The notes under the pieces are model-generated. The model was not told where the DNA came from. It saw only the letters and a list, made by a program, of their open reading frames with translations, and did no database searches. Below, in pieces: positions 1 through 8,303 of a DNA stretch of 64,000 bases. The stretch covers positions 16,382 through 80,381 of the forward strand of contig JAFRQK010000029.1 in the NCBI GenBank assembly GCA_017428635.1, written 5' to 3'. The stretch comes from Clostridia bacterium (GTDB taxonomy: Bacteria; Bacillota; Clostridia; Oscillospirales; CAG-272). The position numbers and the translations under genes are program-made. The first letter of the stretch is position 1, and every line of letters begins with the position of its first letter.

Positions 1-714
1 TGGTTCGCTTACAAAGAGGGCGAGTGGGTCCTCAAGGGCGTCTCGTTCAAGATCGCGGCGGGGCAGTCCGTGGCGTTCGTCGGGGCGACGGGAGCGGGAA
101 AATCAACGATCCTCTCGCTGATCTGCCGCAACTACGACATAAACCGCGGACAGATCCTCATCGACGGAGTTGATATCAAAAAGTACAAGATCGCGTCGCT
201 CCGCTCGCACTTCGGGCAGATGCTGCAGGACGTTTTCCTATTCTCGGGCGACATAAAAAGCAATATCGTTCTCCGCGACGAGTCGATCACGGACGAGCAG
301 GTCCTCGAAGCGTGCCGCTACGTCAACGCGGACCGCTTCATCTCGAAACTGCCGGGCGGGATCTACGAGCCCGTAAGGGAGAGAGGAAACAACTTCTCCG
401 CAGGACAGCGGCAGCTGCTTAGTTTCGCGCGGACGATCGTCCACCGACCGTCCGTCATCATCCTCGACGAGGCGACGGCGAACATCGACACGGAGACGGA
501 ACAGCTTATCGAGGATTCCCTCTCGAGGATCAGGACGATCGGAACGATGATCGTTGTCGCTCACCGCCTGTCTACGATCCAGCACTCGGACAACATAATC
601 GTCCTTGAGGGCGGCGTGATAGTTGAGGAAGGCGATCATCACGAACTGCTCAAAAAGCGCGGAAGATATTACGATCTTTTTATGCTTCAGTTCGAGAAAG
701 AAAAACTGTCGTAA
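1..714 (+). CDS. ABC exporter, C-terminal ATPase half (5' partial)
   Basis: The reading frame is open from base 1, so the gene begins upstream and only the nucleotide-binding domain (237 residues) is visible. In order it shows Walker A GATGAGKST (about 28-36), a Q-loop in GQMLQDVFLF, signature FSAGQRQ, Walker B VIILDEATANID and the switch histidine in VAHRLST. This is the fused-type exporter NBD of multidrug, lipid or peptide exporters, in which a six-helix membrane domain precedes the ATPase. A GTG at 70 lies inside Walker A and is not a real start. Substrate cannot be told. An intrinsic terminator follows about 55 bp after the stop. Confidence 0.93.
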   Translation, partial: WFAYKEGEWVLKGVSFKIAAGQSVAFVGATGAGKSTILSLICRNYDINRGQILIDGVDIKKYKIASLRSHFGQMLQDVFLFSGDIKSNIVLRDESITDEQVLEACRYVNADRFISKLPGGIYEPVRERGNNFSAGQRQLLSFARTIVHRPSVIILDEATANIDTETEQLIEDSLSRIRTIGTMIVVAHRLSTIQHSDNIIVLEGGVIVEEGDHHELLKKRGRYYDLFMLQFEKEKLS

Positions 715-770
715 CGTAATGCGGCGGACGCGCGAACCGTCACGGATTGTGACGAAAATATCGGGCAATC

Positions 771-809
771 AAAAAGGCGGGTCCTTTTCCGAGGAAGGAC
801 CCGCCTTTT
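771..809. terminator. Bidirectional intrinsic terminator
   Basis: A-tract, long GC-rich stem (GGCGGGTCCTT pairing with AAGGACCCGCC) and T-tract. It lies between the converging ABC exporter gene and the leftward SLH operon and can serve both strands. Confidence 0.9.
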
Positions 810-818
810 ATTCTAATA

Positions 819-2501
819 CTATTTCCCTGCAGACCGGTAGAGGAACGTCACTATCTGCGCCCTTGTACACGTAACGTTAGGTGAGAAATGCGTGGGGTCG
901 GTCCCATTTGTAACTCCGTTCATCGTAGCCCAAATCGTTGGAGTGAAGAAATAATCGAAGACTTTGATGTCAACGAACGGAATGAAAGCGTTTCCGACCG
1001 GGTCGGGTTTCCCTTTCGACCTCCAGATAAACGTTACGATCTCGCCTCTCGTGCAGCTTTTGTTCGGAGAGAACTTCGTTGCACTCGTTCCGAGAGTGAT
1101 CCCGTTTTCGACCGCCCAAAGGACCGCCTTATAGTAATATTCGGTCGATTTCACGTCGGTAAAAGGGTTGTCATTTTTCTCAGGATCGGGTGAACCGGCG
1201 GCGCGCCAGAGAAACGTAACTACCTGACACCTCGTACAGGCTTCTTTAGGCGAGAATTTCCCCGCTCCGGTGCCGGACGTTATCTCACGGTCGATCGCCC
1301 ACGTCACCGCATCGGCGTAGTACTCTCCCGAAGGAACGTCGGAGAAATCTCCCGGTTTCTTTGCTCCGCATCGTAAGCAAGAGCTCTCGCTTCTGTCGGC
1401 TCCGAAATAATGTCCAAGCGGTGAAAAGGTCTTTCGGGTCGACCATCCGCATTTTGTGCAAACTTCATATTCATCCCATCCGGCGCCCGTACATGTCGGT
1501 TCTTGCGAGCCGTGCTGTACTAAATCGTGACCTGTCGCGGGAATCTCTTTATAAGTCGAATATCCGCATACTACGCAAACCCCGTACTTATCCCACCCGA
1601 CGTCTATACACCCGGCAGGCTCTGCTTCGTAGTAAGCGAACCGGTGACCGGCAGGTGGAATCTCCACAAGAGTCGAATAATCGCAGTTTTTGCACGATTC
1701 GTAAGGCCCCCAACCGGGTTCGGTGCAAGTCGGTTCTTTTCCCTCGTGGTATTCAAGATCGTGTGTCGGCCAGAAATACTCTTCAAATACCAATCCGCAT
1801 GACGCACAACGACTTCGCATCATCCCGTCCTCGGTACAACTGTACGTCGGACCGATCACCGTCTCCCACTCGTGATTTGACAACGTAAACGTGACCCCGT
1901 CGTCGGTTTTCACGGCGATAATTTCTTCGACGTAGTCATAAGGCTTGAATTTCCCGTCCTCAATGGGTCCCGCGTCGAAGCGCGGATCGTTTGAACTCCA
2001 GACGATCCCGTTGTAAAAGTATTGGTTTGACGGTACGTCGGAGTAAGGATTCGGGATCCCGTCGATACCGGGACTCCCGGCCCACCTGTAAACGTAGGTC
2101 ACTACCTGTCCCCTTCTCAAAAGCAGATCCGGTTGATACTTATGGTCGTTGGTATTCCGAACTCCGGTCTCGTACGCCCACATAACCGCTTTGTAGAACG
2201 GATCGTCCGGACTGACGTCCTGATAACTTACCGTCAATGAGGGTTCGGGGCACCCCGACGCCCACCAGAGAACGTACATTATGTTACCCAGGGTTATATC
2301 GAGAACGAGCGTTTCTTTCCCGTCCGTTGCGAGATCGCCCGTACTCTCGTAAGAAGAAAGCGCTCTGGCATCTTTGCAGTGCAGTTTGTCGGATTCTGCG
2401 GGGCGCCATTTCTCCGCCGGACCGTCTGCTCCGGCCAATACCGCACATACGGAACAGAGCATAGCCGCGATCAGCACGAAACACAATATCCTTTTTTTCA
2501 T
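819..2501 (-). CDS. Secreted S-layer-homology (SLH) protein with Cys-rich repeats
   Basis: Start ATG at 2501 is preceded by GAGGTAAAA; an upstream in-frame start at 2522 has no such site and would spoil the signal peptide (MKKRILCFVLIAAMLCSVCA). The 560-residue product has one or two SLH-like modules near 75-170, then four repeats of about 35 residues with the pattern PTCTxxGWxxYxxCxxCGYST, then three SLH modules at the C-terminus (each with FSDV/FTDV..Y..A..WA..GIT.GT....FSP...CTR...VTFLWR). SLH modules bind secondary cell-wall polymer, so it should be displayed on the cell surface. It is the last gene of the sigma-factor operon and lies 46 bp after the LRR protein. Ligand unknown. Confidence 0.88.
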   Translation of the reverse strand: MKKRILCFVLIAAMLCSVCAVLAGADGPAEKWRPAESDKLHCKDARALSSYESTGDLATDGKETLVLDITLGNIMYVLWWASGCPEPSLTVSYQDVSPDDPFYKAVMWAYETGVRNTNDHKYQPDLLLRRGQVVTYVYRWAGSPGIDGIPNPYSDVPSNQYFYNGIVWSSNDPRFDAGPIEDGKFKPYDYVEEIIAVKTDDGVTFTLSNHEWETVIGPTYSCTEDGMMRSRCASCGLVFEEYFWPTHDLEYHEGKEPTCTEPGWGPYESCKNCDYSTLVEIPPAGHRFAYYEAEPAGCIDVGWDKYGVCVVCGYSTYKEIPATGHDLVQHGSQEPTCTGAGWDEYEVCTKCGWSTRKTFSPLGHYFGADRSESSCLRCGAKKPGDFSDVPSGEYYADAVTWAIDREITSGTGAGKFSPKEACTRCQVVTFLWRAAGSPDPEKNDNPFTDVKSTEYYYKAVLWAVENGITLGTSATKFSPNKSCTRGEIVTFIWRSKGKPDPVGNAFIPFVDIKVFDYFFTPTIWATMNGVTNGTDPTHFSPNVTCTRAQIVTFLYRSAGK

Positions 2502-2547
2502 TTTTACCTCTTCCCCGGGCAAACGCCCGCTTTTTATCTTTTTTACG

Positions 2548-4221
2548 TCAACCGTGACAAAATGAAACGCGTTTTACGCTGCGAAGGACTTTTCTGATAA
2601 ATCCGCACCCTTCTCTTCCGCACATGAAGATCTCCCACACGCGTTTTTGACAATGAGGTGAATCCTCGAAAACGTTATGTACGATTTCTTCGGCAAAAGA
2701 AGAGATGAGCAAATGTCCTTTTTCCCTGCACGTCGCATTCAAAGTTCCGTTATGGTTTTCAAGATACCTCGTCAGAATAGTGGCGATCTGCGCACGCGTT
2801 GCTTTACCCTGCGGATTGAGATACGTTTTGTTCCCGATCTTTTCACCGATGATAAGCCCCGCTTCCGCGACTGCCCATATTACGGCGTCTTTAGCCCATG
2901 AACTGATCTTTCCCGAATCAAAGAAAGATACGCCTCCGTTATCGAGAATCGGTTCACCTTTGTATTTCGCATAGCGATACATCATCGTGCATATCTGTTC
3001 TCGAGTCAGCAGAGCGTCGGGAGAAAACGTGTTTTTCCCGATTCCCTTTACGACGCCCGTTTCCGCCGCCCAGTCTACCGCCTCGCGGTACCAGTCCTTT
3101 TTCAAGTCGAAAAAGCCGCTGTGTTTCGTTGCCTTAGGCATCCCTTCGAGCCGCCAGATGACAGTTACCATCATAGCTCTGGTCATAGTGTCCTCGGGAA
3201 GAAAATAAATCCCCTCCGGAACAGTCGCGGCTCCTTTCATCAACCCATAAGAATAAACGTAGTCAATATACGGGGCAAACCACTTTTTCTCGTCAACGTC
3301 TCGAAATGCATTCGTGTGATTAACGATCATCGGACTGCTTGTAAAAACGATCGAAGCATCCGCAACTTCGGGCGCAAATCCCTCCGAAATGATCTTCCAT
3401 TTTTCTTCCGTTGCACCGTAGACGATCTCCTCAAGAGAAGGGCACTCATAGAATATTTCGTATCCAGCCATATTTACGGAACCCGGGAAAACTACCCGTT
3501 TCAGCGATTCACAATGAGAAAACGCACGATAATCTATGATCTTCACACCATCGGCTATTACCGCCTCCTCAAGAGACGCACACCACGCGAACGCATAATC
3601 GAAAATGTGTTCGACACTTGACGGTATTTCGATCCTCTTAAGAGAAGTACACTCCGAAAAAGCGTTTGATCCGACGTTTCTGACCGTATTGGGAATGATT
3701 ATGCTCTCAAGAGACGAATCCTGCGCAAACAATCCTCCGCTGAGAACGTCCAAGCTGTCCGGCAAGCTGACGGACACAAGAGACGTACAATTTGAGAGAG
3801 CGTCCGCGCCGATCTTTTTCACTCCTGCGGGGAAGCGGAAATCCGTAAGAGACGAGCACCCGGAAAACGCGCTGTCTCCGATCTCTGTCATACTTTCGGG
3901 CAAAATAACGTTTTCAAGAACCGTGCAGGAGTAAAACGCATACGGTCCTATCGACTTGATCCCCTCCGGGATGACGACTGAGGTTATGTTTCCCGCATTG
4001 CTGAACGCGTATTCGCCTATCGATACTACCGGTATCCCGTCGATCTCGGAAGGGATGACGACTTCGGCGTCGGTCCCGTAATATCTTTTTATCCTTATCC
4101 CTTCGAGTCCCTTAACGTAATCGTACCGACTCTCTTCCGATGATACGAGGATCGGCAAAGATGACGATATGAAGATCCACGCTAAAATAAACGAGGTGAT
4201 TTTCAATATTCTTCCGCTCAT
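2548..4221 (-). CDS. Secreted BspA-type leucine-rich-repeat protein with SLH domains
   Basis: 557 residues. Signal peptide at 1-28. From about 35 to 285 there are ten or so BspA/LRR_5 repeats of about 23 residues (pattern IxxYAFSxCxSLxxVxIPxSVxxIG). From about 305 to 485 lie three SLH modules beginning FRDVDEKKWFAPYIDY. A Cys-containing tail (C..GH, CGREGCGF) follows. Start ATG at 4221 is preceded by AAAGGAAAG. LRR_5 proteins of gut Clostridia are usually adhesins or protein-binding surface molecules. Only 12 bp separate it from the upstream anti-sigma-like gene, so it is probably controlled by the ECF sigma factor. Confidence 0.88.
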   Translation of the reverse strand: MSGRILKITSFILAWIFISSSLPILVSSEESRYDYVKGLEGIRIKRYYGTDAEVVIPSEIDGIPVVSIGEYAFSNAGNITSVVIPEGIKSIGPYAFYSCTVLENVILPESMTEIGDSAFSGCSSLTDFRFPAGVKKIGADALSNCTSLVSVSLPDSLDVLSGGLFAQDSSLESIIIPNTVRNVGSNAFSECTSLKRIEIPSSVEHIFDYAFAWCASLEEAVIADGVKIIDYRAFSHCESLKRVVFPGSVNMAGYEIFYECPSLEEIVYGATEEKWKIISEGFAPEVADASIVFTSSPMIVNHTNAFRDVDEKKWFAPYIDYVYSYGLMKGAATVPEGIYFLPEDTMTRAMMVTVIWRLEGMPKATKHSGFFDLKKDWYREAVDWAAETGVVKGIGKNTFSPDALLTREQICTMMYRYAKYKGEPILDNGGVSFFDSGKISSWAKDAVIWAVAEAGLIIGEKIGNKTYLNPQGKATRAQIATILTRYLENHNGTLNATCREKGHLLISSFAEEIVHNVFEDSPHCQKRVWEIFMCGREGCGFIRKVLRSVKRVSFCHG

Positions 4222-4233
4222 ATTTCTTTCCTT

Positions 4234-5064
4234 TCACTTCAGCGATCCGATAATCGAGATAAGCTCTTCTTCGGAGTCCGCCGTCATAATATACAGCGTC
4301 CCGTTCGCGATCCATTCCGCCTGGCACGCACCGTCGTACGATGATAAGTAAACGTCAAATTCGCCGATCTTGCGATCCGTGGCAGGCAATTCCGATACGG
4401 GCGACGGGTATGTGATCTCGAATTCCCGAACGCCGCCGGACTTCATCACTGCCCTTATCTGCCTATGGGAACCGAAATCGACGGAATCCACGTATTCAAC
4501 ACAGTTCGGGTCGTCAAAAAGCGGGGACGAGAATCCCACGTCGAACGGGATCGCCTCGAGCGCCGCGGAAAGCGTGCCGAACCGCTCCGCATCGTCAGTT
4601 TTGATAATTTCGACCGAACCTGCCTCGTCCCGGTATACCTGCTTGTTTGCAAGAGATGAGAAGAAATCCGCCGTCATGGTGAATACGTCGAACCCAAGCG
4701 CGTAGCAGGTCACGACGGCCGCTATCAGTATAACTGCGACAGCGGCGGCCACAGGAAGGACCCTTCCGGCGACCCGCCGTTCCGCAGATGCCTTTCGAGA
4801 AGAGGCTTCGGTAAAAGATTTGAGATTTTGCTCGACGCGACATTCCGCATACGCGCGTACTTCGTCGGGGTCCTCTCCATTGAGGGCAAGCAATTCCTCG
4901 GTCGCCTCCTCTATCAGACCGAAGTCGCACTCACCGTCGGGTTTAACCAGTTCCCGATCCCGTATACACCGGATGGCACGTACGAGAGCCGTTTCGGAGA
5001 GGATAGAAGACACCTTTTCCCAGTCGGCGAGAGCCGAATCAAGTTTTTTTACTTTTTCGTTCAT
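4234..5064 (-). CDS. Membrane anti-sigma-like protein (DUF4367-like C-terminus)
   Basis: Start ATG at 5064 has a strong GGAGGAAAAG site; the longer frame to 5124 would run back nearly into the sigma gene. The 276-residue product has a charged cytoplasmic N-terminal part (1-98), one membrane span (about 99-122, VLPVAAAVAVILIAAVVT) and an extracytoplasmic domain ending AEWIANGTLYIMTADSEEEL, reminiscent of DUF4367 (aromatic-NG-x-Y followed by EEL..I..SL). Placement 62 bp after an ECF sigma gene and this topology suggest a membrane regulator that holds the sigma factor. The sensed signal is unknown. No zinc anti-sigma motif (HxxxCxxC) is seen. Confidence 0.72.
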   Translation of the reverse strand: MNEKVKKLDSALADWEKVSSILSETALVRAIRCIRDRELVKPDGECDFGLIEEATEELLALNGEDPDEVRAYAECRVEQNLKSFTEASSRKASAERRVAGRVLPVAAAVAVILIAAVVTCYALGFDVFTMTADFFSSLANKQVYRDEAGSVEIIKTDDAERFGTLSAALEAIPFDVGFSSPLFDDPNCVEYVDSVDFGSHRQIRAVMKSGGVREFEITYPSPVSELPATDRKIGEFDVYLSSYDGACQAEWIANGTLYIMTADSEEELISIIGSLK

Positions 5065-5126
5065 CTTTTCCTCCGATTTGTCGTTCTGCCCTAATAAATC
5101 CCCTGATTCCGTGCGATAAGCCACAC

Positions 5127-5669
5127 TCAGGATTCAATGTCGGAATCATAGAGCTTTTCGTGGACCGTCCGTTTAATCACGATATCAAGCTTCGCTACTC
5201 TTCTTCGGAGGGTGGAGTAAGGCATACCGAGGTTCGACGATATTTCTTCAAGCGTCTTTTTCTCAACGTACCGGAGTCTGAAAAGTTCCCTATATTCTTC
5301 GGGAACGGAATCCCGTATCTCAAGGATCATATCGTCCTCAGACGTTTCGCTTTTAAAGTAAACGTCGCGCGAGGCAAATTCTTCTCTGTTTTCAACGTCC
5401 CCGGGACCGTTGAAAACGTCAAGTTGATCAAGGAACCGTTTTTTCTTTTTATATTGCTTTTTTATAAAGTTATCAGCAGTTCGATAAAGCCAGTATTTAA
5501 CGTTTTCGCCGAGCGTCATTTTATCCCATTTTCGGTAAAGCGTGACGAAAACGTTGTCAGCCGCTTCCACCGCACAGTCTCTGTCGAAGGAAAGCTTGGT
5601 GAGGCAGTATTCGAATATCGGCGCGTAATATTTTCGATACAGTTCTTCAAATCGTGAAACGTCGAACAT
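5127..5669 (-). CDS. RNA polymerase sigma factor, ECF/sigma-70 family
   Basis: 180 residues, typical for a group 4 sigma factor. Region 2 is at about 5-75 (FEELYRKYYAPIFEYCLTKL ... WDKM.. WLYRTADNFI) and region 4 at about 118-170 with helix-turn-helix VEKKTLEEISSNLGMPYSTL. Start ATG at 5669 follows an AAGGAGAC site. It heads the four-gene operon sigma / membrane protein / LRR-SLH / SLH and has a near-consensus housekeeping promoter in front. Its most likely regulon is the surface-protein genes behind it. Confidence 0.9.
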   Translation of the reverse strand: MFDVSRFEELYRKYYAPIFEYCLTKLSFDRDCAVEAADNVFVTLYRKWDKMTLGENVKYWLYRTADNFIKKQYKKKKRFLDQLDVFNGPGDVENREEFASRDVYFKSETSEDDMILEIRDSVPEEYRELFRLRYVEKKTLEEISSNLGMPYSTLRRRVAKLDIVIKRTVHEKLYDSDIES

Positions 5670-5707
5670 ACCGCTTCCGTCTCCTTCGATGAGTCTGTTA
5701 ACAATAT

Positions 5708-5735
5708 ATTATAGGAATGACTGTTTTCCTGTCAA
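5708..5735 (-). promoter_or_regulatory. Promoter of the sigma/SLH operon
   Basis: On the minus strand TTGACA (5730-5735), 16-bp spacer, TATAAT (5708-5713): exact consensus hexamers, 39 bp ahead of the sigma gene. The operon therefore has a housekeeping promoter; no separate ECF-type autoregulated promoter was identified. Confidence 0.85.
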
Positions 5736-5822
5736 TAACATATATCCCTCCAAAAAACGACAATAGCCGAAAAAAAAGGACTTTTTTGACCGTTTATCCG
5801 GAATGCCAGGGAATCATCCGTA

Positions 5823-5851
5823 TTGAAGTTTTCTCTCCTTTATGATATCAT
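5823..5851 (+). promoter_or_regulatory. Promoter of the GH29 fucosidase operon
   Basis: TTGAAG (5823-5828), 17-bp spacer, TATCAT (5846-5851), with the A/T-rich run continuing to 5856. It lies about 30 bp before the chosen fucosidase start; a TTG inside the -35 box is a spurious start codon. Confidence 0.6.
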
Positions 5852-5882
5852 ATATTCAACGAAAAACCATCCGAAAGGAATT

Positions 5883-7130
5883 ATGAAAATGATACCGACA
5901 CCCGAAAAAAGGATCGCCGAATTCGAGAAAAAAGGATTCGGGATGTTCATCCATTACGGCCTTTACTCGCAGATGGGAAAAGGCGAGTGGATCATGTGCA
6001 ACGGCCGCATCCCGGACGAAAAATACCGCGGGCTGTTCGACACGTTCACGGCGAAGGATTTCGACGCGCGGGCGATCGCTCGCCTCGCGAAAAAGTCGGG
6101 TATGAACTATATCACCCTGACGACGCGCCACCACGAGGGATTCTCCCTCTACGACACAAAGGGGCTCTCCGACTACGACGCGCCTCACGCGCCGGGATGC
6201 CGCCGCGACCTGATCCGCGAATTCGTCGACGCGTGTAATGACGAAGGCATCATGCCCATGTTCTACCACACGACGCTCGACTGGCACGTGAAATCGTTCA
6301 ACGACGACTTCCCTGCTTATCTCAAGTATCTGCGCGACAGCGTCGAGGTGCTCTGCACCGAGTACGGCAAGATCGGCGGGCTTTGGTTCGACGGCAACTG
6401 GTCGAAACCGGAGGCGGACTGGGAAGAGGACGCGCTTTACGCGACGATCCGCCGCCATCAGCCGGACGCGCTCATCATCAACAACACGGGACTCGGCGCG
6501 CAGGGCAAGCTCGGAAACCCCGAGATCGACAGCGTCACGTTCGAACAGGCGCGGCCGCAGCCCATGAACAGAGAAGGAATGGAAAAGTACGTCGCGGCCG
6601 AGATGTGTACTACGATGAACGACCACTGGGGCGTCGGTGACAACGACTATAACTACAAGAGTCTGCCCGAACTGATCGAAACGCTCTGCGCCTGCCGCAG
6701 GATAGGCGCCAACTTCCTGTTGAACGTCGGGCCTACGGGCGACGGGGCTATCCTGCCGATGCAGAAGTGCCTGATCGAGGGGATCGGGAACTGGATCGCC
6801 GCGTGCGGCGGGTGCATCTACGGCGCGAAACCGACCGCTATCGAGGGCGACGGCAAAAACTTCGCTATCGCCGACGGCGGTAAAACTTATTTCTTCATCC
6901 ACGATCTCGGCATTTTCGGTCAGGCGCACGTCACCGTCGCCGGAAACGGCGAGGGGATCAAGCATTTCAGAAACGTCAAGGGACGCGTCAAGAGCATTAA
7001 ATACGTTGACAACGGCGAGGAGCTGACGTTCATCCAGAAGTGGGACGATCTGTTCATCTACGCTCCCGCTTGCCCGTACGGCTCCAACTACGTGGTCAGA
7101 GTCGCCGAAGCGGAGATCGAAGCGGAATGA
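5883..7130 (+). CDS. GH29 alpha-L-fucosidase
   Basis: Hydrolyses terminal alpha-L-fucosides with retention. 415 residues from ATG at 5883, which has GAAAGGAATT in front; the frame back to 5823 includes the promoter. Family marks: GMFIHYGLYS near the N-terminus, TTRHHEGFSLYD (about 80-91), and LWFDGNW with the nucleophile Asp at about 170. The C-terminal 80 residues form a short beta domain. No signal peptide, so it is cytoplasmic and would act on imported oligosaccharides. It overlaps the next gene by 4 bp (ATGA), indicating translational coupling with a 2-hydroxyacid dehydrogenase. Confidence 0.9.
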   Translation: MKMIPTPEKRIAEFEKKGFGMFIHYGLYSQMGKGEWIMCNGRIPDEKYRGLFDTFTAKDFDARAIARLAKKSGMNYITLTTRHHEGFSLYDTKGLSDYDAPHAPGCRRDLIREFVDACNDEGIMPMFYHTTLDWHVKSFNDDFPAYLKYLRDSVEVLCTEYGKIGGLWFDGNWSKPEADWEEDALYATIRRHQPDALIINNTGLGAQGKLGNPEIDSVTFEQARPQPMNREGMEKYVAAEMCTTMNDHWGVGDNDYNYKSLPELIETLCACRRIGANFLLNVGPTGDGAILPMQKCLIEGIGNWIAACGGCIYGAKPTAIEGDGKNFAIADGGKTYFFIHDLGIFGQAHVTVAGNGEGIKHFRNVKGRVKSIKYVDNGEELTFIQKWDDLFIYAPACPYGSNYVVRVAEAEIEAE

Positions 7131-8074
7131 GGACGGTCATCCTTGACGCGGGGACGCTCGGCGGCGACGTCGACCTCTCCGTGTTTGAAAAGTTCGGTCC
7201 GGTAGAGGTTTACGAGAAGACCGCGCCCGACGAGGTCGAGGCGCGTCTTGACGGCGCGGATTTCGCCGTTCTGAACAAAGTGAAACTCAACCGCTCCACC
7301 GTCGGCGAGACGACGACGCTGCGGCTCGTCCTGATCGCCGCTACGGGATACGACAACGTCGATCTCGAGTATATGAAAGAGCGCGGCGTAGCGGTCTGCA
7401 ACGTCGCCGGATATTCGACGGACAGCGTGGCGCAGCTCACCGTTACGACTGCGCTTTCGCTCGTCACGAATCTTTACGCGTTCAACTCGTTCGTCAGGAG
7501 CGGGGAGTATTCCCGCTCGGGTGCAGCGAACCGGCTCACTCCGGTCTATCACGAGATCGCAGGGATGACGTGGGGCGTCGTCGGATACGGAAACATCGGG
7601 CGGCGCGTCGCCGACGCGGCGCGGGCGCTCGGGTGCAGCGTGATCGCAGTCAAGAGGACTCCGACCGACGAGGTCGAGTGCGTCCCGGTCGACGAACTGT
7701 GCCGGCGGGCGGATATAATCTCGCTTCACGTTCCGCTTAACGGCGAGACTCGCGGGATGATAAGCCGCGAGCGGATCGCCATGATGAAAAAAAGCGCGGT
7801 CGTCGTCAACGCCGCGCGAGGCGCGGTCGTCGACGAGGCGGCGCTCTGCGAGGCGGTCGCCGAGGGGCGGCTGCACGGTATCGGGTCGGACGTTTTCTCC
7901 TCCGAGCCGTTCGGCGAGGACAGCCCGTACTTTGCGGTGAAGGATCTGCCGAACGTGTGCCTGACGCCTCACATGGCGTGGGGATCGTACGAGGCGCGCG
8001 TGCGTGTCGTCGACGAAATGGTAAAGAACGCCGAGTCGTTCCTTGAAGGAGGAACGAGGTCGCGAATAGTATGA
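7127..8074 (+). CDS. D-isomer-specific 2-hydroxyacid dehydrogenase
   Basis: 315 residues from ATG at 7127, which overlaps the fucosidase stop. The Rossmann motif GYGNIGRRVADAA is near 150. The catalytic Arg is in NAARGAVVDEAAL, a Glu lies further on, and the His is in LTPHMAWGS. The sequence resembles hydroxypyruvate/glycerate dehydrogenase-like members, NAD(P)H-linked, which interconvert a 2-oxoacid and a D-2-hydroxyacid. Coupling to a fucosidase suggests use in disposal of a sugar-derived oxoacid or lactaldehyde branch, but this is inference. The gene ends 7 bp before a hairpin array. Confidence 0.88.
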   Translation: MRTVILDAGTLGGDVDLSVFEKFGPVEVYEKTAPDEVEARLDGADFAVLNKVKLNRSTVGETTTLRLVLIAATGYDNVDLEYMKERGVAVCNVAGYSTDSVAQLTVTTALSLVTNLYAFNSFVRSGEYSRSGAANRLTPVYHEIAGMTWGVVGYGNIGRRVADAARALGCSVIAVKRTPTDEVECVPVDELCRRADIISLHVPLNGETRGMISRERIAMMKKSAVVVNAARGAVVDEAALCEAVAEGRLHGIGSDVFSSEPFGEDSPYFAVKDLPNVCLTPHMAWGSYEARVRVVDEMVKNAESFLEGGTRSRIV

Positions 8075-8080
8075 AAAAAT

Positions 8081-8303
8081 GCGCTGGGCCGGCGCAATTC
8101 ATGAGCCCGCGGAATTATCCGCGGGCTCAATTCATGATTTTGTGCCTGCACAAAATCAATTCACGTCTCTTTCGACGGAACGGAGAAAGAGACAATTCAT
8201 TCTTTTGATGAATTGCGGCTTTCGCCGCATGAAATGATCCCCGCCAAAGCGCGGGGATCGTGAATTGACTGCTCTCGCCGTCATGAATTGAACGCTTTGC
8301 GTT
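8081..8303. repeat. Array of short hairpins joined by a constant AATTCATG/CATGAATT linker
   Basis: Successive stem-loops with unrelated sequences: 8081-8094, 8103-8128 (GAGCCCGCGG arm), 8137-8156 (ATTTTGTGC arm), 8165-8193 (GTCTCTTTC arm), 8215-8228 (GCGGC arm), 8237-8258 (ATCCCCGC arm) and 8291-8303 (AACGC arm). Between them the same linker recurs as AATTCATG or AATTCACG on the left side. It flips at 8193-8215 into its complement, (C)ATGAATTG or CGTGAATTG, on the right side. No T-tract terminators are present. The right end runs into the 3' end of the isomerase gene. A second array of the same design lies at 13063-13289. Confidence 0.85.

Noticed and set aside
70-714. GTG at 70 as the start of a free-standing ATPase
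   Set aside because: It lies within the strand leading into Walker A; the frame is open to base 1 with typical NBD sequence (WFAYKEGEWVLKGVSFKI), so the gene is truncated by the window edge.
7040-7126. Longer N-terminus for the 2-hydroxyacid dehydrogenase
   Set aside because: The extra residues overlap the fucosidase in another frame and are Arg-rich; ATG 7127 with the ATGA overlap gives the normal family start.
8081-8303. CRISPR array
   Set aside because: The repeated element is only 8-9 bases, the intervening units are palindromic and of uneven length (11-29 bases), and no cas genes are present.
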